Of a DNA stretch of 64,000 nt, positions 8,679 through 17,066 are shown piece by piece. The stretch is taken from the NCBI RefSeq assembly GCF_023715725.1, contig NZ_JAMBOT010000008.1, positions 1-64,000 on the forward strand, given 5' to 3'. The notes under the pieces were generated by a model. The model made no database searches. It was not told the DNA's origin and was given only the letters and a program-made list of their open reading frames with translations. Numbering within the stretch: the first letter of the stretch is position 1; each line of letters begins with the position of its first letter. This DNA is from Paenibacillus pasadenensis. GTDB taxonomy: Bacteria; Bacillota; Bacilli; Paenibacillales; Paenibacillaceae. The position numbers were made by a program, and so were the translations under genes.

Positions 8679-8969
8679 CTAACCGCGAACTTGAAGCACC
8701 GCTTCCTGCTCTGAGGCATCATAAATTAGATGAAGCTCCTTGCCGTCCAAATACCACAGCTGGTCTTCCTCCATAAAAAAAACAAGTCCCTCGGCCGTTT
8801 CCCGCAAACCGGGAGAACGCGATTCATCCTTCATAATGCCGAGCGACAAGCCGGGCTGCACGCTGCCGCAGCCTCCAAGTCTCACAAACACACGCAGTTG
8901 GTCTCCATCATTCAATCCAAGCTCTCGCTTATACCAACGAGCCGCCTCCGGCTCTACGACCAGCTTCAT
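8679..8969 (-). CDS. HesB/YneR-like protein
   Basis: A 96-residue protein with the HesB-like pattern: LVVEPEAARWYKRELGL, then FVRLGGCGSVQPGLSLGI. Classical IscA/SufA Fe-S carriers use three cysteines; here only the central Cys of GGCG remains and the C-terminal C-G-C is absent, as in YneR-type members. Iron-sulfur carriage is therefore doubtful. It is first in a unit with the amidase gene. Confidence 0.8.
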   Translation of the reverse strand: MKLVVEPEAARWYKRELGLNDGDQLRVFVRLGGCGSVQPGLSLGIMKDESRSPGLRETAEGLVFFMEEDQLWYLDGKELHLIYDASEQEAVLQVRG

Positions 8970-8993
8970 TGCGCATGCCCCTTCCTGTCCTTC

Positions 8994-9008
8994 GCGGGAA
9001 CTTCCCGC
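8994..9008. repeat. short perfect inverted repeat upstream of HesB-like gene
   Basis: GCGGGAA-C-TTCCCGC lies 25 bases upstream of the HesB-like start. It could be an operator or a leader hairpin. The rest of 9009-9180 shows no gene. Confidence 0.3.
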
Positions 9009-9184
9009 ACTCTCTCTAGTATTACTAGTATTTGCTAGATTCGAAGATAGTATAACAAAGGGGAGGGAAGGGGGCCAGCAAGAAAAGGTTACAATGAGTA
9101 AACTCTCATCGGAATAAAAGAAATGTTAACTAAGAGATCACATAGACAGAATCATTTGGAAGCATTGGAAAAATAAATTCGAAA

Positions 9185-9216
9185 TGGAAAACCCTTTGGA
9201 TCTTTAACGGGTCTAA
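9185..9216 (+). promoter_or_regulatory. candidate ECF-type promoter of the sigma/anti-sigma operon
   Basis: TGGAAAACC (9185-9193) resembles the GAAAC-type -35 of ECF sigma factors, and GGTCTA (9210-9215) resembles the CGTCTA -10; 17 bases separate GGAAAAC from GGTCTA. It lies 41 bases before the sigma gene start and would allow autoregulation. Pattern match only. Confidence 0.4.
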
Positions 9217-9256
9217 TAGATGCCGGGAGATCAGCAAGTTGAAGGAGCTTGAACAA

Positions 9257-9829
9257 ATGAATTCTGCGGACAAAAAGATACTGGCCGTCAAAGCTGCCAA
9301 GGGCGATGAAGCAGCTTTTCTTGCCTTAATGGATGTAGAGCGGCAGCGCATGGGCAGAATTGCAGCCGCATGCCTGCATAACGAGGCCGACGTACTGGAG
9401 GCCATTCAAGAAACGGTATGCCGGGCTTGGCTGAAGCGGCGCGGCTTACGCCAGCCGGAGTTCATGGGCACTTGGCTTGTGCGCATTCTGCTTCGCGTCT
9501 GCGCAGATGAGCTGGCCCGGCGAAAAGAGCTGCCGGTAAGCGAACAGCCGGAGCAGCAGCAACGAGCCGGCTTAAGCGCGAACGACGAGACGGAGCTTGC
9601 CGCGGCGCGGCTGGATATGGACGCGCTTATCGGCTCGCTCGATCCCCCCTACCGGGACGTCATTCAGCTGAAGTACAAAAAAGACATGACGCTTGCGGAC
9701 ATTGCCAAAACCCTTGCCAAACCGCCCGGCACGATTAAAACATGGCTGCACAAAGCGCTGGGGCAACTGCGGACGCAGCTTGGAGCCCAAAGTCCGGAAA
9801 AGGAGAGCCAGCATGGAAAACGAAGCTAA
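9257..9829 (+). CDS. ECF RNA polymerase sigma factor
   Basis: A 190-residue sigma factor. Region 2: AFLALMDVERQRMGRIAAAC, then ADVLEAIQETVCRAWLK and a W-containing region. Region 4: LDPPYRDVIQLKYKKDMTL then IAKTLAKPPGTIKTWLHKAL as the -35 recognition helix-turn-helix. AAGGAG (9242-9247) supports ATG 9257 rather than the TTG at 9239. Its 3' end overlaps the next gene by 17 bases, so the two are translationally coupled, the normal arrangement for an ECF factor and its membrane anti-sigma. Confidence 0.9.
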   Translation: MNSADKKILAVKAAKGDEAAFLALMDVERQRMGRIAAACLHNEADVLEAIQETVCRAWLKRRGLRQPEFMGTWLVRILLRVCADELARRKELPVSEQPEQQQRAGLSANDETELAAARLDMDALIGSLDPPYRDVIQLKYKKDMTLADIAKTLAKPPGTIKTWLHKALGQLRTQLGAQSPEKESQHGKRS

Positions 9830-11135
9830 ATCAGTCACGCAGGAACCCGGCGACGAACAGCTCAAGGAAGCGATCCGCTCCGGCCTGGAGCGAGGCAAAC
9901 AGCAAGCCGCCCCTCGCCGCCGGAGGCGGCTCAGCATTGGCATCGCTGCTGCGCTCATCGGTCTGATGGCGCTAACGGCGGGAGCAGCCAAAGTTTCCCC
10001 CGCATTCGCCGAGGCTCTTCAGCGAATTCCGAGTTTTGGCGCTTTTCTGAAGCTGATTGGCGAAAATCCCGCTCTGCTCAGCTCTATCGATCGGGATTTG
10101 CTGCAGCCTGTCGGCCAGACGATAGAAAAGGACGGCAAGCGATTAACGGTCGAGGCGCTGATTGCGGACGACCGGCGTCTCGTTATTTTTTACAGCACAA
10201 GTATGACTCAGGGCTATGACAGCGGCCTACGCTTTGATCTGCTGGACGAGAACGGTACACCACTAAACGGAATCGTGATGACCAACCACGCCTCTATAGG
10301 CAAAACGTATCTAGAACCGCGCGGTAACGAGGATTATATCGATCTGCTGCTAGAACAGGGAGCACAGCTGCCCGCTAACGTTCGCCTTCGCGCAAAGCAT
10401 CATGGGACGGTTATGAACTTTGATCTGACGATTGACCATAGCCGCTTCGCAGGCATGACCCGCAATTATGAGATTAACCAGACGATTGAGATTGAAGGAC
10501 AGAAGCTGACCGTTGTTCGCGCCCGCCAAACCCCGCTGCAGATGGAACTGATTGTCCGCAAGGACAAGAGCAATACAAAGCAAATCAAAGGATTGATTAA
10601 TTTACGGCTGCAGGACGAAACCGGTCGAGATTGGCGAAGTGCGATTGGCCTCACCGGTGATGAAATGAGCCTGTTTTTCCAGAACGGATATTTTCAAACG
10701 CCTAAACAGCTTACGCTGCTTGCGGACGGGTTCTTCATGTTCGATAAAGGGCAGAAGGTCGTGCTGGACCTGGACCAGGGAGTCGTACTCGAAGCGCCGG
10801 ATGAGAGATTATTGCTGGATAGCATTGACCCTTTTTACAAAAGAGAAGGGAGCGGCAGTGCCAATCTCGCCGTAAGCCTCACCAATCTGGATGAGGTGGA
10901 GCAACTCTGGGCGGCGTACAACATTTTCTCAAACGAGTTTACGGATGCGGCGGGCAACACTCATTCCTTTGCGGTTGCGGACGGGGATATAGCCAGTTAT
11001 ACCTCAAATGACAACAGCAGAAAAATGTACTACTCACTTGAACGCAAAAAATACCCTCAGCCGCTCACCTTTACGGTTGAGGATTATCCGGGGTACGCCC
11101 TGATGCCAATCGAGATTGAGCTCATTCCCAACTAA
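9813..11135 (+). CDS. membrane anti-sigma factor with DUF4179/DUF5643-like domain
   Basis: A 440-residue protein starting at ATG 9813 with AAAGGAGAG upstream. The first 35 residues are cytoplasmic and end in an arginine cluster; one membrane helix follows (about 38-58, IGIAAALIGLMALTAGAA); about 380 residues are external and beta-rich. DUF4179 proteins of Bacillales are typically encoded after ECF sigma factors and act as anti-sigma factors (family knowledge). The 17-base overlap with the sigma gene supports that role. The sensed signal is unknown. Confidence 0.8.
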   Translation: MENEAKSVTQEPGDEQLKEAIRSGLERGKQQAAPRRRRRLSIGIAAALIGLMALTAGAAKVSPAFAEALQRIPSFGAFLKLIGENPALLSSIDRDLLQPVGQTIEKDGKRLTVEALIADDRRLVIFYSTSMTQGYDSGLRFDLLDENGTPLNGIVMTNHASIGKTYLEPRGNEDYIDLLLEQGAQLPANVRLRAKHHGTVMNFDLTIDHSRFAGMTRNYEINQTIEIEGQKLTVVRARQTPLQMELIVRKDKSNTKQIKGLINLRLQDETGRDWRSAIGLTGDEMSLFFQNGYFQTPKQLTLLADGFFMFDKGQKVVLDLDQGVVLEAPDERLLLDSIDPFYKREGSGSANLAVSLTNLDEVEQLWAAYNIFSNEFTDAAGNTHSFAVADGDIASYTSNDNSRKMYYSLERKKYPQPLTFTVEDYPGYALMPIEIELIPN

Positions 11136-11164
11136 CCTTCTGCGGCTGGTTGCCGCATTACGCC

Positions 11165-11194
11165 AAAAAGCCGACTTAAACGTCGGCTTTTTTC
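11165..11194. terminator. bidirectional intrinsic terminator
   Basis: AAAAAGCCGAC (11165-11175), loop TTAAAC, GTCGGCTTTTT (11182-11192). It ends the sigma/anti-sigma operon and, in reverse, the minus-strand ANT(6)-like gene that stops at 11228. Confidence 0.9.
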
Positions 11195-11227
11195 TGTTCA
11201 ATCCGGTAGCTTCTCGCCAAAGCTGCT

Positions 11228-12097
11228 TCAGAACGATGTCGCATCCCCAGGAAGCTCCATCACTTTGCGCAAATACTCCGTCATCCGCTCATCCTCTTCC
11301 AGCGGGTAACGGCAGCCAAGATGCTGCGCGACCTCCCGCCCGGTTTCTTGAAACAGCTCCATTGCTGCAAACAATGACTTCCAAACGTCAGGATAAGAAC
11401 CGCTCGGATACGTCAGCATCAGCTTGTTCCATGCCTCCGGCGTTATGTACCGCTCCAAATATTTGCGGTTTTTGCCAACGCTCAGCGCAAAATCCGTTTC
11501 GAAGCCTACCTTCCATTCCAGCATCTGCAGCAGCATTGGACGCAAAATATCGTTGATGTGATCCATTGCAAATAGAATCTCTCTTCTCCATAGACCTTTT
11601 GCCGCATAGCTGGACACCATCCAAAATTCATTGCGGCAATCATAAAAATACGCTTCGGACGGCCGCTTAACGCGATAATCTTCGTCACTCGGGGCTGCAA
11701 GATCCGGGAACAGCCCGTCTTTGTCGAGCAGCACCTCTATCAGCTTGTCCTCAACGGCATAGGCTGCGGCTTCCTGCACCGGAATAAGCGTAAGATCGAG
11801 CTTGTTGCCGTCTTCGAATAAAATCAAATAGGAGAAGCGTTCTCCGAGCTCAGCGGGAAACAAGCTCATCGCCTCCGGCAGCTGCAGGTGAAGCCTTGGG
11901 CCAAAACGGTCGATCCAGCCGGACTCAGCTTGAAACGATGCCAAATCCGTAACCAGATAACTGATGTCGTAGTCCTGAAACAGATCGCGCGGCACATTGG
12001 GATTCGTTCTGGATCCCTCCAGTGTCGCCGCCCTTATGCGCTCATCGCTGCGCGCCGTTTCCAAAAACAAAGCCATCATCTGTTGCTCGCTTCTCAT
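11228..12097 (-). CDS. aminoglycoside 6-adenylyltransferase family protein
   Basis: A 289-residue nucleotidyltransferase of the ANT(6)/AadK family. The active-site pattern is present: EGSRTNPNVPRD, D42 and D44 in QDYDISY, and D101 in NKLDLTLIP; the C-terminal helical domain has FWMVSSYAAKGLWRREI and the GRKYLERY-like KNRKYLERY. Family members transfer AMP to streptomycin; chromosomal homologs such as AadK of B. subtilis give weak intrinsic resistance. Substrate here is inferred. No mobile element is seen beside it. Confidence 0.88.
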   Translation of the reverse strand: MRSEQQMMALFLETARSDERIRAATLEGSRTNPNVPRDLFQDYDISYLVTDLASFQAESGWIDRFGPRLHLQLPEAMSLFPAELGERFSYLILFEDGNKLDLTLIPVQEAAAYAVEDKLIEVLLDKDGLFPDLAAPSDEDYRVKRPSEAYFYDCRNEFWMVSSYAAKGLWRREILFAMDHINDILRPMLLQMLEWKVGFETDFALSVGKNRKYLERYITPEAWNKLMLTYPSGSYPDVWKSLFAAMELFQETGREVAQHLGCRYPLEEDERMTEYLRKVMELPGDATSF

Positions 12098-12132
12098 TGG
12101 CTAGCTGCCTCCATCCAAATGATTTCACTCCG

Positions 12133-12705
12133 TTACAGGAAGTCAAAATAAGCGGTCGCTTGCCGAAAAAGCGCCTCCTCATCAGGCTCTTCCGGAGTCC
12201 GCATCAGCGGACAATAAACCGCGCCGCGAACGGCTTCGTCAGCGGATGCTTGTTCCCCTTCCGTCCATTCGGCCATGCAGCCGGAATCAAGCTTTTTTTC
12301 CAGCTCCAGCAGCGCCGATACAACCAGATGGCTGCGCGCTTCACCCCAGCGGCTCCGGCATTTCATCGCCGAGCTCCACGCCTGCTCCACCGTCATCCGG
12401 CGCAGCGGAAGCATTGGGCCTGCAAAACGCACCAGATCAAAGGGCTCATTGCCCGCCGACACCAGCTCCTCGCTCCAGCCGCTGCAGGCGCCGCAGCTCA
12501 ACTGCAGCACCGCGAACCGGCAGCGCCCGCCTGCAGCCGAGCCATGATAGCGATCCAGCACATACAGCTGCATGCCGGTTATCGGGAATTCCGTCTTTAC
12601 CGCCGGTTCGAGCGGGTCGGGACGCGGGACGCAGACGGGAGAAGGTTTGCCCTGCTTTGTATCCGCTGCTGCCGCAGGGGGTTCCAAGCGATCGCGAAGC
12701 TTCAT
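12133..12705 (-). CDS. hypothetical protein, cysteine-containing
   Basis: A 190-residue protein that I do not recognise. It has a Pro-rich start, a CGACSGW segment in LSCGACSGW, and further single Cys residues in MKCRSRW, DSGCM and VYCPL, so metal or disulfide binding is possible. No signal peptide or membrane helix. It starts 35 bases upstream of nothing shared: the ANT(6)-like gene begins 36 bases after its stop, so both may be co-transcribed. An inverted repeat flanks its ribosome binding site. Confidence 0.6.
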   Translation of the reverse strand: MKLRDRLEPPAAAADTKQGKPSPVCVPRPDPLEPAVKTEFPITGMQLYVLDRYHGSAAGGRCRFAVLQLSCGACSGWSEELVSAGNEPFDLVRFAGPMLPLRRMTVEQAWSSAMKCRSRWGEARSHLVVSALLELEKKLDSGCMAEWTEGEQASADEAVRGAVYCPLMRTPEEPDEEALFRQATAYFDFL

Positions 12706-12708
12706 AAG

Positions 12709-12741
12709 TTGTCTCAGCCTCCAAAGTTGCTTTTAGAGACA
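12709..12741 (-). promoter_or_regulatory. inverted repeat enclosing the ribosome binding site
   Basis: On the minus strand TTGTCTC (12735-12741) and GAGACAA (12709-12715) can pair. The 19-base loop holds the GGAGG of the gene starting at 12705, and the right arm ends four bases before ATG. Such a hairpin could modulate translation. The stem is only 7 bp. Confidence 0.3.
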
Positions 12742-12820
12742 ACAATAGACAATAACCGGTCAATTTAGGGTAAAGAAATGAGCCGGAATCGTAAAAATTT
12801 CATAAACAAAACGAGGGCTG

Positions 12821-13642
12821 TCACTGCGGCTCCGCCTGTATGCCCTGCTCTACGAGGGACACCAGCTCCCCCAAATAGTCGGGATGTGCCGCAATCAAAT
12901 AAGGCTCCGGATTCATTTCGACAAAAGGTTCGCCGGCAAAGTCCGTTACTAAAGCGCCAGCCTCCCGGGCAAGCAGTAAGCCAGCATACAGGTCGTCGCC
13001 CTCCGAGTTGTACAATACCATCGCATCCAAGTCGCCGCGGGCCAGCATGCACCATTGTATCGCCGGGGCCCATAAGCGCAGCACGCGCTTAAAGCTGCTT
13101 TCCAGCCGATGCTTCAGGGCGAGCGCGCGCGGATCTTTGCCAACGGCATGCCCTTGAATCCAGCCGATGGTCATTTTAGGCAAGCTGGCGCTGCGCCGAA
13201 TGGAGATCGGCTCCCCGTTGCAGGTAGCGCCCTTGCCTTTTTCAGCTACGTAGAGCAGTTCCAAATGCGAATCGCAGATGACGCCGAGCACGGCCTCCTC
13301 CCGGTACAATAACGTTATGGATACGCCGTATACCGGTAGGCCGATTGCATAATTATTCGTCCCGTCCAGCGGATCGACAAGCCACAGCCAGTCTCCTTGT
13401 ACGCCCCGCCAGCCTGTTTCTTCACTGCGGATAGCATGCTCCGGAAAAGCGGCGGAAATATGGCTTAAAATGATTTCCTCAGCCAGCGTGTCCGCTATCG
13501 TGACAAGGTCGCCGTCTTCGCCTTTTTCCGTAATCTGTTTATCCTTCGTAAAATAATCCCGGGCCAGCGCCCCCGCTTCCTTAGCCGCAGTTACGGCAAC
13601 TTCCCTCGCAATCTGCAGCACGGATTCTATAACGGCATCCAT
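12821..13642 (-). CDS. inositol monophosphatase family protein
   Basis: A 273-residue Mg-dependent phosphatase fold. Visible motifs: GDLVTIADTLAEE, SEET (about 73-76), WLVDPLDGTNNY (about 87-98, the metal-binding DPLDGT) and a late GDDLYAGLLLAREAGA, where the usual W-D is G-D-D. Likely substrates are inositol 1-phosphate, fructose-bisphosphate or a related sugar phosphate. It stands alone between two minus-strand genes with 54 and 115 bases of spacing. Confidence 0.85.
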   Translation of the reverse strand: MDAVIESVLQIAREVAVTAAKEAGALARDYFTKDKQITEKGEDGDLVTIADTLAEEIILSHISAAFPEHAIRSEETGWRGVQGDWLWLVDPLDGTNNYAIGLPVYGVSITLLYREEAVLGVICDSHLELLYVAEKGKGATCNGEPISIRRSASLPKMTIGWIQGHAVGKDPRALALKHRLESSFKRVLRLWAPAIQWCMLARGDLDAMVLYNSEGDDLYAGLLLAREAGALVTDFAGEPFVEMNPEPYLIAAHPDYLGELVSLVEQGIQAEPQ

Positions 13643-13696
13643 TCCCCTTCATCCTCCCCTATACTCAATGAAGAGCAACTGCTCCAACACTCGCCC

Positions 13697-14866
13697 CTAC
13701 GATTTCCGCTTCAAAAAGATATCCGCCATCGCCGCAGCCAGCTCCGTCTCAGCCGCTGTAAACACGTGACCGAGTTTCGCATCGTCCAAACCGTTCATCG
13801 CATAAACAACACCCATTCCCGTATCCGGCTCCACAAACATCCCGCTGCGCAAGCCGTAAGCATGGCCGGCATGGCCGATCATAAGCCGCCCCTCAAAAAG
13901 ATCCTTGGTGCGCTGAAGCATCAGGCCGCCTTCCCGGTAAAATCCCTCCTGCGTCTCCCGCTTCCAGTGCTGGCTCATCATATCCTTGACCGTTCGCGCC
14001 TGCAGCAGGCGCACTCCGTTCCGTTCACCATAACCGGCCAGCAGCTCCAGCCAGCGAGACAAATCCGCTATCGTCGTCCGCAGGCCGCCGTATGGCTCGA
14101 ACAGCGAGCCATTTACGCCGGGAACATATCCTCCCAGTTCCGACGATGGTTCACTCGCTCCCCGTGATTCGTCCAAAGCCGCTGTAAATGCTCCCGAGTC
14201 TTTATCCCGATCATACAAAACGGCAAACCGGCTGGAATCGATATCTTCCGGATTAAAGCTGGAGTCGCTCATACCGAGCGGCTGGAACAAATATTTGCGG
14301 CAATAGCGGTCAAACCGTTCTCCGCTTAACCTCTCCACTATGGTTGCCAATAGAATCCCTGCAAGATTGGAAAATGCATACCCAGCAGAGTCGCCGGGAG
14401 GCTTGTCTCCCCATAGGCCAGGAGAATGCCAGCCTCCTCCGGGGAGAAGCAGCTCCGACAGCGGAAGCAGCGGCTCCTTGCGGGATGCGGCGGCAAACGC
14501 AGCGTAATGATCCCGCAAACCGCTCGTATGAGTCAACAAATGACGAAGACGGACAGGCTGATCGGGATGCGGCGGATGGCGAAACGGCAGGCCAATCAGC
14601 TTTGCCGAATCGTCGTCCAGACTGCAGCGGCCGCTTTCGACGAGCTGCATGATAGCGGCTGCCGTTATTGAAACCGACACGGAGCCCATACGAAAAACCG
14701 TTTTATCTGTAACCGGCAGACCTTGCTCCCGGTTTGCCAAACCTAAGTTTCCTTTCCACACTACGCGCCCGCGAATCAGAAACGCGCAGGCCAATCCTAC
14801 TATATGCCGATGCTCCACAACTTCCTTCAGCTTCAGCAGAACCTTATCCGGCTTGCTCATGCTCAT
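13697..14866 (-). CDS. beta-lactamase/penicillin-binding fold protein, likely catalytically inactive
   Basis: A 389-residue protein with the class C beta-lactamase/esterase fold: AFLIRGRVVWKGNLGLANRE at the start, LRHLLTHTSGL in the middle, and IGHAGHAYG near 330 for the HxG motif. Two catalytic motifs are altered. The SxxK motif reads S62-V-S-V65, so the general-base Lys is Val, confirmed by codon GTT. The YxN motif reads F165-S-N, so Tyr is Phe. The serine is kept. Both changes suggest a non-hydrolytic binding protein or a diverged mechanism. No signal peptide, so it is cytoplasmic. Confidence 0.8.
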   Translation of the reverse strand: MSMSKPDKVLLKLKEVVEHRHIVGLACAFLIRGRVVWKGNLGLANREQGLPVTDKTVFRMGSVSVSITAAAIMQLVESGRCSLDDDSAKLIGLPFRHPPHPDQPVRLRHLLTHTSGLRDHYAAFAAASRKEPLLPLSELLLPGGGWHSPGLWGDKPPGDSAGYAFSNLAGILLATIVERLSGERFDRYCRKYLFQPLGMSDSSFNPEDIDSSRFAVLYDRDKDSGAFTAALDESRGASEPSSELGGYVPGVNGSLFEPYGGLRTTIADLSRWLELLAGYGERNGVRLLQARTVKDMMSQHWKRETQEGFYREGGLMLQRTKDLFEGRLMIGHAGHAYGLRSGMFVEPDTGMGVVYAMNGLDDAKLGHVFTAAETELAAAMADIFLKRKS

Positions 14867-14944
14867 CCTTCTTTCTTTGGCCGGGATTTTCTTGCCGTCA
14901 TTATTTTATCATAGGGCTGTCCGCTTCGAATCCTTAACCGGATC

Positions 14945-14967
14945 AAAAAGGCCGCACGCGGCGGCCT
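14945..14967 (-). terminator. intrinsic terminator after the GGDEF/HD-GYP gene
   Basis: On the minus strand AGGCCGC-CGCGT-GCGGCCT is followed by TTTTG. It lies 17 bases after the stop of the gene at 14985. Confidence 0.8.
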
Positions 14968-14984
14968 CTTGTAAAGGAGCTATG

Positions 14985-16868
14985 TTAAATTCTCTCGTTC
15001 GGTTCCTGCTGCTTCTGCTGCTGCTCGAACGCTTGAAGCGCCTCTTCCGGGATATCCCCCTGTTCGATCCGTTGTTCTATATAGCGAATAAACGGAGCGA
15101 CCAGCTCGGGGTCAAACTGGGTTCCCGTGCAGCGGCGCATCTCATCCAGCGCCTCGGTGAACGACTTGGTCCGCTGATACGGCCGCTCGGTCGTCATCGC
15201 ATCGAAGGAATCGATAATACATAGAATACGGGCCAGCTTGGGAATCTCGGGTCCTTTGAGATTATGAGGGTAACCTCCGCCATCGTAACGCTCATGATGC
15301 AGCTCGACAAGCGGCACAAGATCGTTGTATTTGCCCGTAGCAAGCAAAAATTCTTTGCCGAACGTCACATGCCGCTTGATCAGCTCCCACTCATCCTGGC
15401 TCAGCTTCGTCCGCTTTGTCAGCACCTCGCGCGGAACCTCCAGCTTGCCGATATCGTGGATGAGCGCCCCAAGAATGAGCGTCCTCCGCTCCTCCTCAGC
15501 CAAGCCAAGCACCTGCGACATATCTACCGCGTAAGAATACACCCGCTTGGAATGTTTAAACGTATATACATCCTTGGACAAAAACACTTTGATTTGCTGC
15601 TCCAGCTCGTTGATCTCATGCTCGAACAGCTGCGGGATAAACGTCTGCTCGCCGTACACCGTAACGACATTTTTGCCTTTGGATTTCGATATGTACATCG
15701 CACGGTCGGAAAATCCGACGAGCTGGGATTTTTCATACGTATCGGCATTCATCTCCATGACGCCGGCCGAGAACGAAATACAGCCATGCGGCAGCACGTC
15801 GACGCCTTCAAACGGAGAGTTGTTCACTCTTTTGCGGAGCTGATGGATAAACAGTCTCGCTTTATTTTTGTCCAGCTCAGGCATGATGACTGCAAATTCC
15901 TCACCGCCGTAGCGGGCGCAGATATAGCCGTGAGGCTCGCATTCTTCCTTTAAAATAGAGCCTACGAAGCCTAGCAGCTTATCGCCTTGAGGGTGACCGT
16001 ATAAGTCGTTATATTTTTTGAAATCGTCCAGATCCAGCATAGCAAACGAAAACGCTTTGCCCTCTTCCCGGTACAGCTGAATATATTCATCCAACTTCTC
16101 TTCCAGATAGCTATGGTTAAACAATCCGGTTCGTTGGTCCTTGTTAGCTTTGTCGTTGATTTCGTGGTACATGAGAAACAGCTGTTTGAACACATGGGAA
16201 AGCAGAACGGCAATAATAAGGAAGAGGAAGACTCCAAACATATTCGTTTTTAAAATTAAGATGAGCAGCACGATGGAAAACAGCAGAATACCCAAATAAG
16301 CAAAAATCGATTCCCGGACAAAATGGGCCAATACCGGAATTAACTGATTGCGGTACAGCAAAAAGAAATAGCTGGCTAAAAGCAGCACGTTGACAAAAAA
16401 ATAAGTGGCCAGAGCTCCGACATAAGCGTACAGCTCTACTACCTTGAAGTCCCCTAACGTTCCCCCCATTGCTTCGAATACCCAATAAGCCCCAATAATC
16501 ATGGCTGAATAGGTCACAAAATTATAATAATGCTTCCACCAGGCGACATGCCTGCGGTTGAAGGCTATAATAACGGCGCTTACGAGCAGTACCATTAGGG
16601 AAAACTTTGGGCCGTATATAAATAACGCCGCGAGAAAAATGGTGCTGTCCATCGACTGATGATTGCCCTCAGGCGGAAGCTTGAACATAAAATATTCCAG
16701 CACGATGGCCCCTGCAACCAGGGCATAAAACATGACCCAGCCGGAATTGGGCAAATGAAATCCGGTGTCCCAAAAAAAGGACAGGAACAACAAGGTGCCT
16801 AAAAGACAAATCACTACTACGAGTAGTTCTTGAGGCTTAAGTCTATAACCTTGTCTCTGACTGCCCAT
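14985..16868 (-). CDS. membrane GGDEF and HD-GYP protein
   Basis: A 627-residue protein. Seven to eight membrane helices occupy about 13-230 (MHYT/MASE-like input region). A GGDEF domain follows (about 240-405) with ARYGGEEFAVI, a functional GGEEF-type signature for c-di-GMP synthesis. The HD-GYP domain (about 420-600) has LIHDIGKLEVP and HHERYDGGGYP, the residues for c-di-GMP hydrolysis. One protein may thus make and break c-di-GMP. GGGGGAG precedes ATG 16868. An intrinsic terminator sits just upstream (16891-16927), so expression may depend on read-through. Confidence 0.92.
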   Translation of the reverse strand: MGSQRQGYRLKPQELLVVVICLLGTLLFLSFFWDTGFHLPNSGWVMFYALVAGAIVLEYFMFKLPPEGNHQSMDSTIFLAALFIYGPKFSLMVLLVSAVIIAFNRRHVAWWKHYYNFVTYSAMIIGAYWVFEAMGGTLGDFKVVELYAYVGALATYFFVNVLLLASYFFLLYRNQLIPVLAHFVRESIFAYLGILLFSIVLLILILKTNMFGVFLFLIIAVLLSHVFKQLFLMYHEINDKANKDQRTGLFNHSYLEEKLDEYIQLYREEGKAFSFAMLDLDDFKKYNDLYGHPQGDKLLGFVGSILKEECEPHGYICARYGGEEFAVIMPELDKNKARLFIHQLRKRVNNSPFEGVDVLPHGCISFSAGVMEMNADTYEKSQLVGFSDRAMYISKSKGKNVVTVYGEQTFIPQLFEHEINELEQQIKVFLSKDVYTFKHSKRVYSYAVDMSQVLGLAEEERRTLILGALIHDIGKLEVPREVLTKRTKLSQDEWELIKRHVTFGKEFLLATGKYNDLVPLVELHHERYDGGGYPHNLKGPEIPKLARILCIIDSFDAMTTERPYQRTKSFTEALDEMRRCTGTQFDPELVAPFIRYIEQRIEQGDIPEEALQAFEQQQKQQEPNERI

Positions 16869-16890
16869 GTCGTAACTCCCCCGTTAAAAT

Positions 16891-16927
16891 ATAAAAAAGG
16901 AATCAGAAGAAATACTCTTCCGACTCC
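16891..16927 (-). terminator. intrinsic terminator directly upstream of the GGDEF/HD-GYP gene, possible attenuator
   Basis: On the minus strand GGAGTCGGAAGA (16916-16927) pairs over 12 bp, with two G-U pairs, with TCTTCTGATTCC (16899-16910); loop of five bases; then TTTTTTAT. It lies between the 30-residue peptide gene and the ribosome binding site of the HD-GYP gene, only 22 bases before its ATG. There is no room for a promoter after it. Confidence 0.8.
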
Positions 16928-16941
16928 TGATCTAAGAGATA

Positions 16942-17034
16942 CTAGCCTACTCGGTATCCAGAAGTTAAAGCGACTGCTACGGAAGCAAGAATGGCAAGGT
17001 TGAAAAGAATAACTTTAACATTAACCTTTTTCAT
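16942..17034 (-). CDS. 30-residue hydrophobic peptide
   Basis: A short gene with a strong GGAGGTGA ribosome binding site seven bases before its ATG. The product begins MKKVNVKVILFNLAIL, continues with a hydrophobic stretch and ends ALTSGYRVG. The lysine-rich start followed by a hydrophobic core looks like a signal peptide or a single membrane segment. It lies 32 bases after the DUF5317 gene and just before an intrinsic terminator, so it is the last gene of the strong transcript. It could be a signalling peptide precursor, a membrane regulator or a leader peptide. I recognise no family. Confidence 0.7.
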   Translation of the reverse strand: MKKVNVKVILFNLAILASVAVALTSGYRVG

Positions 17035-17066
17035 CTGCTGCTCACCTCCCTTCGCATGGAATAAGA

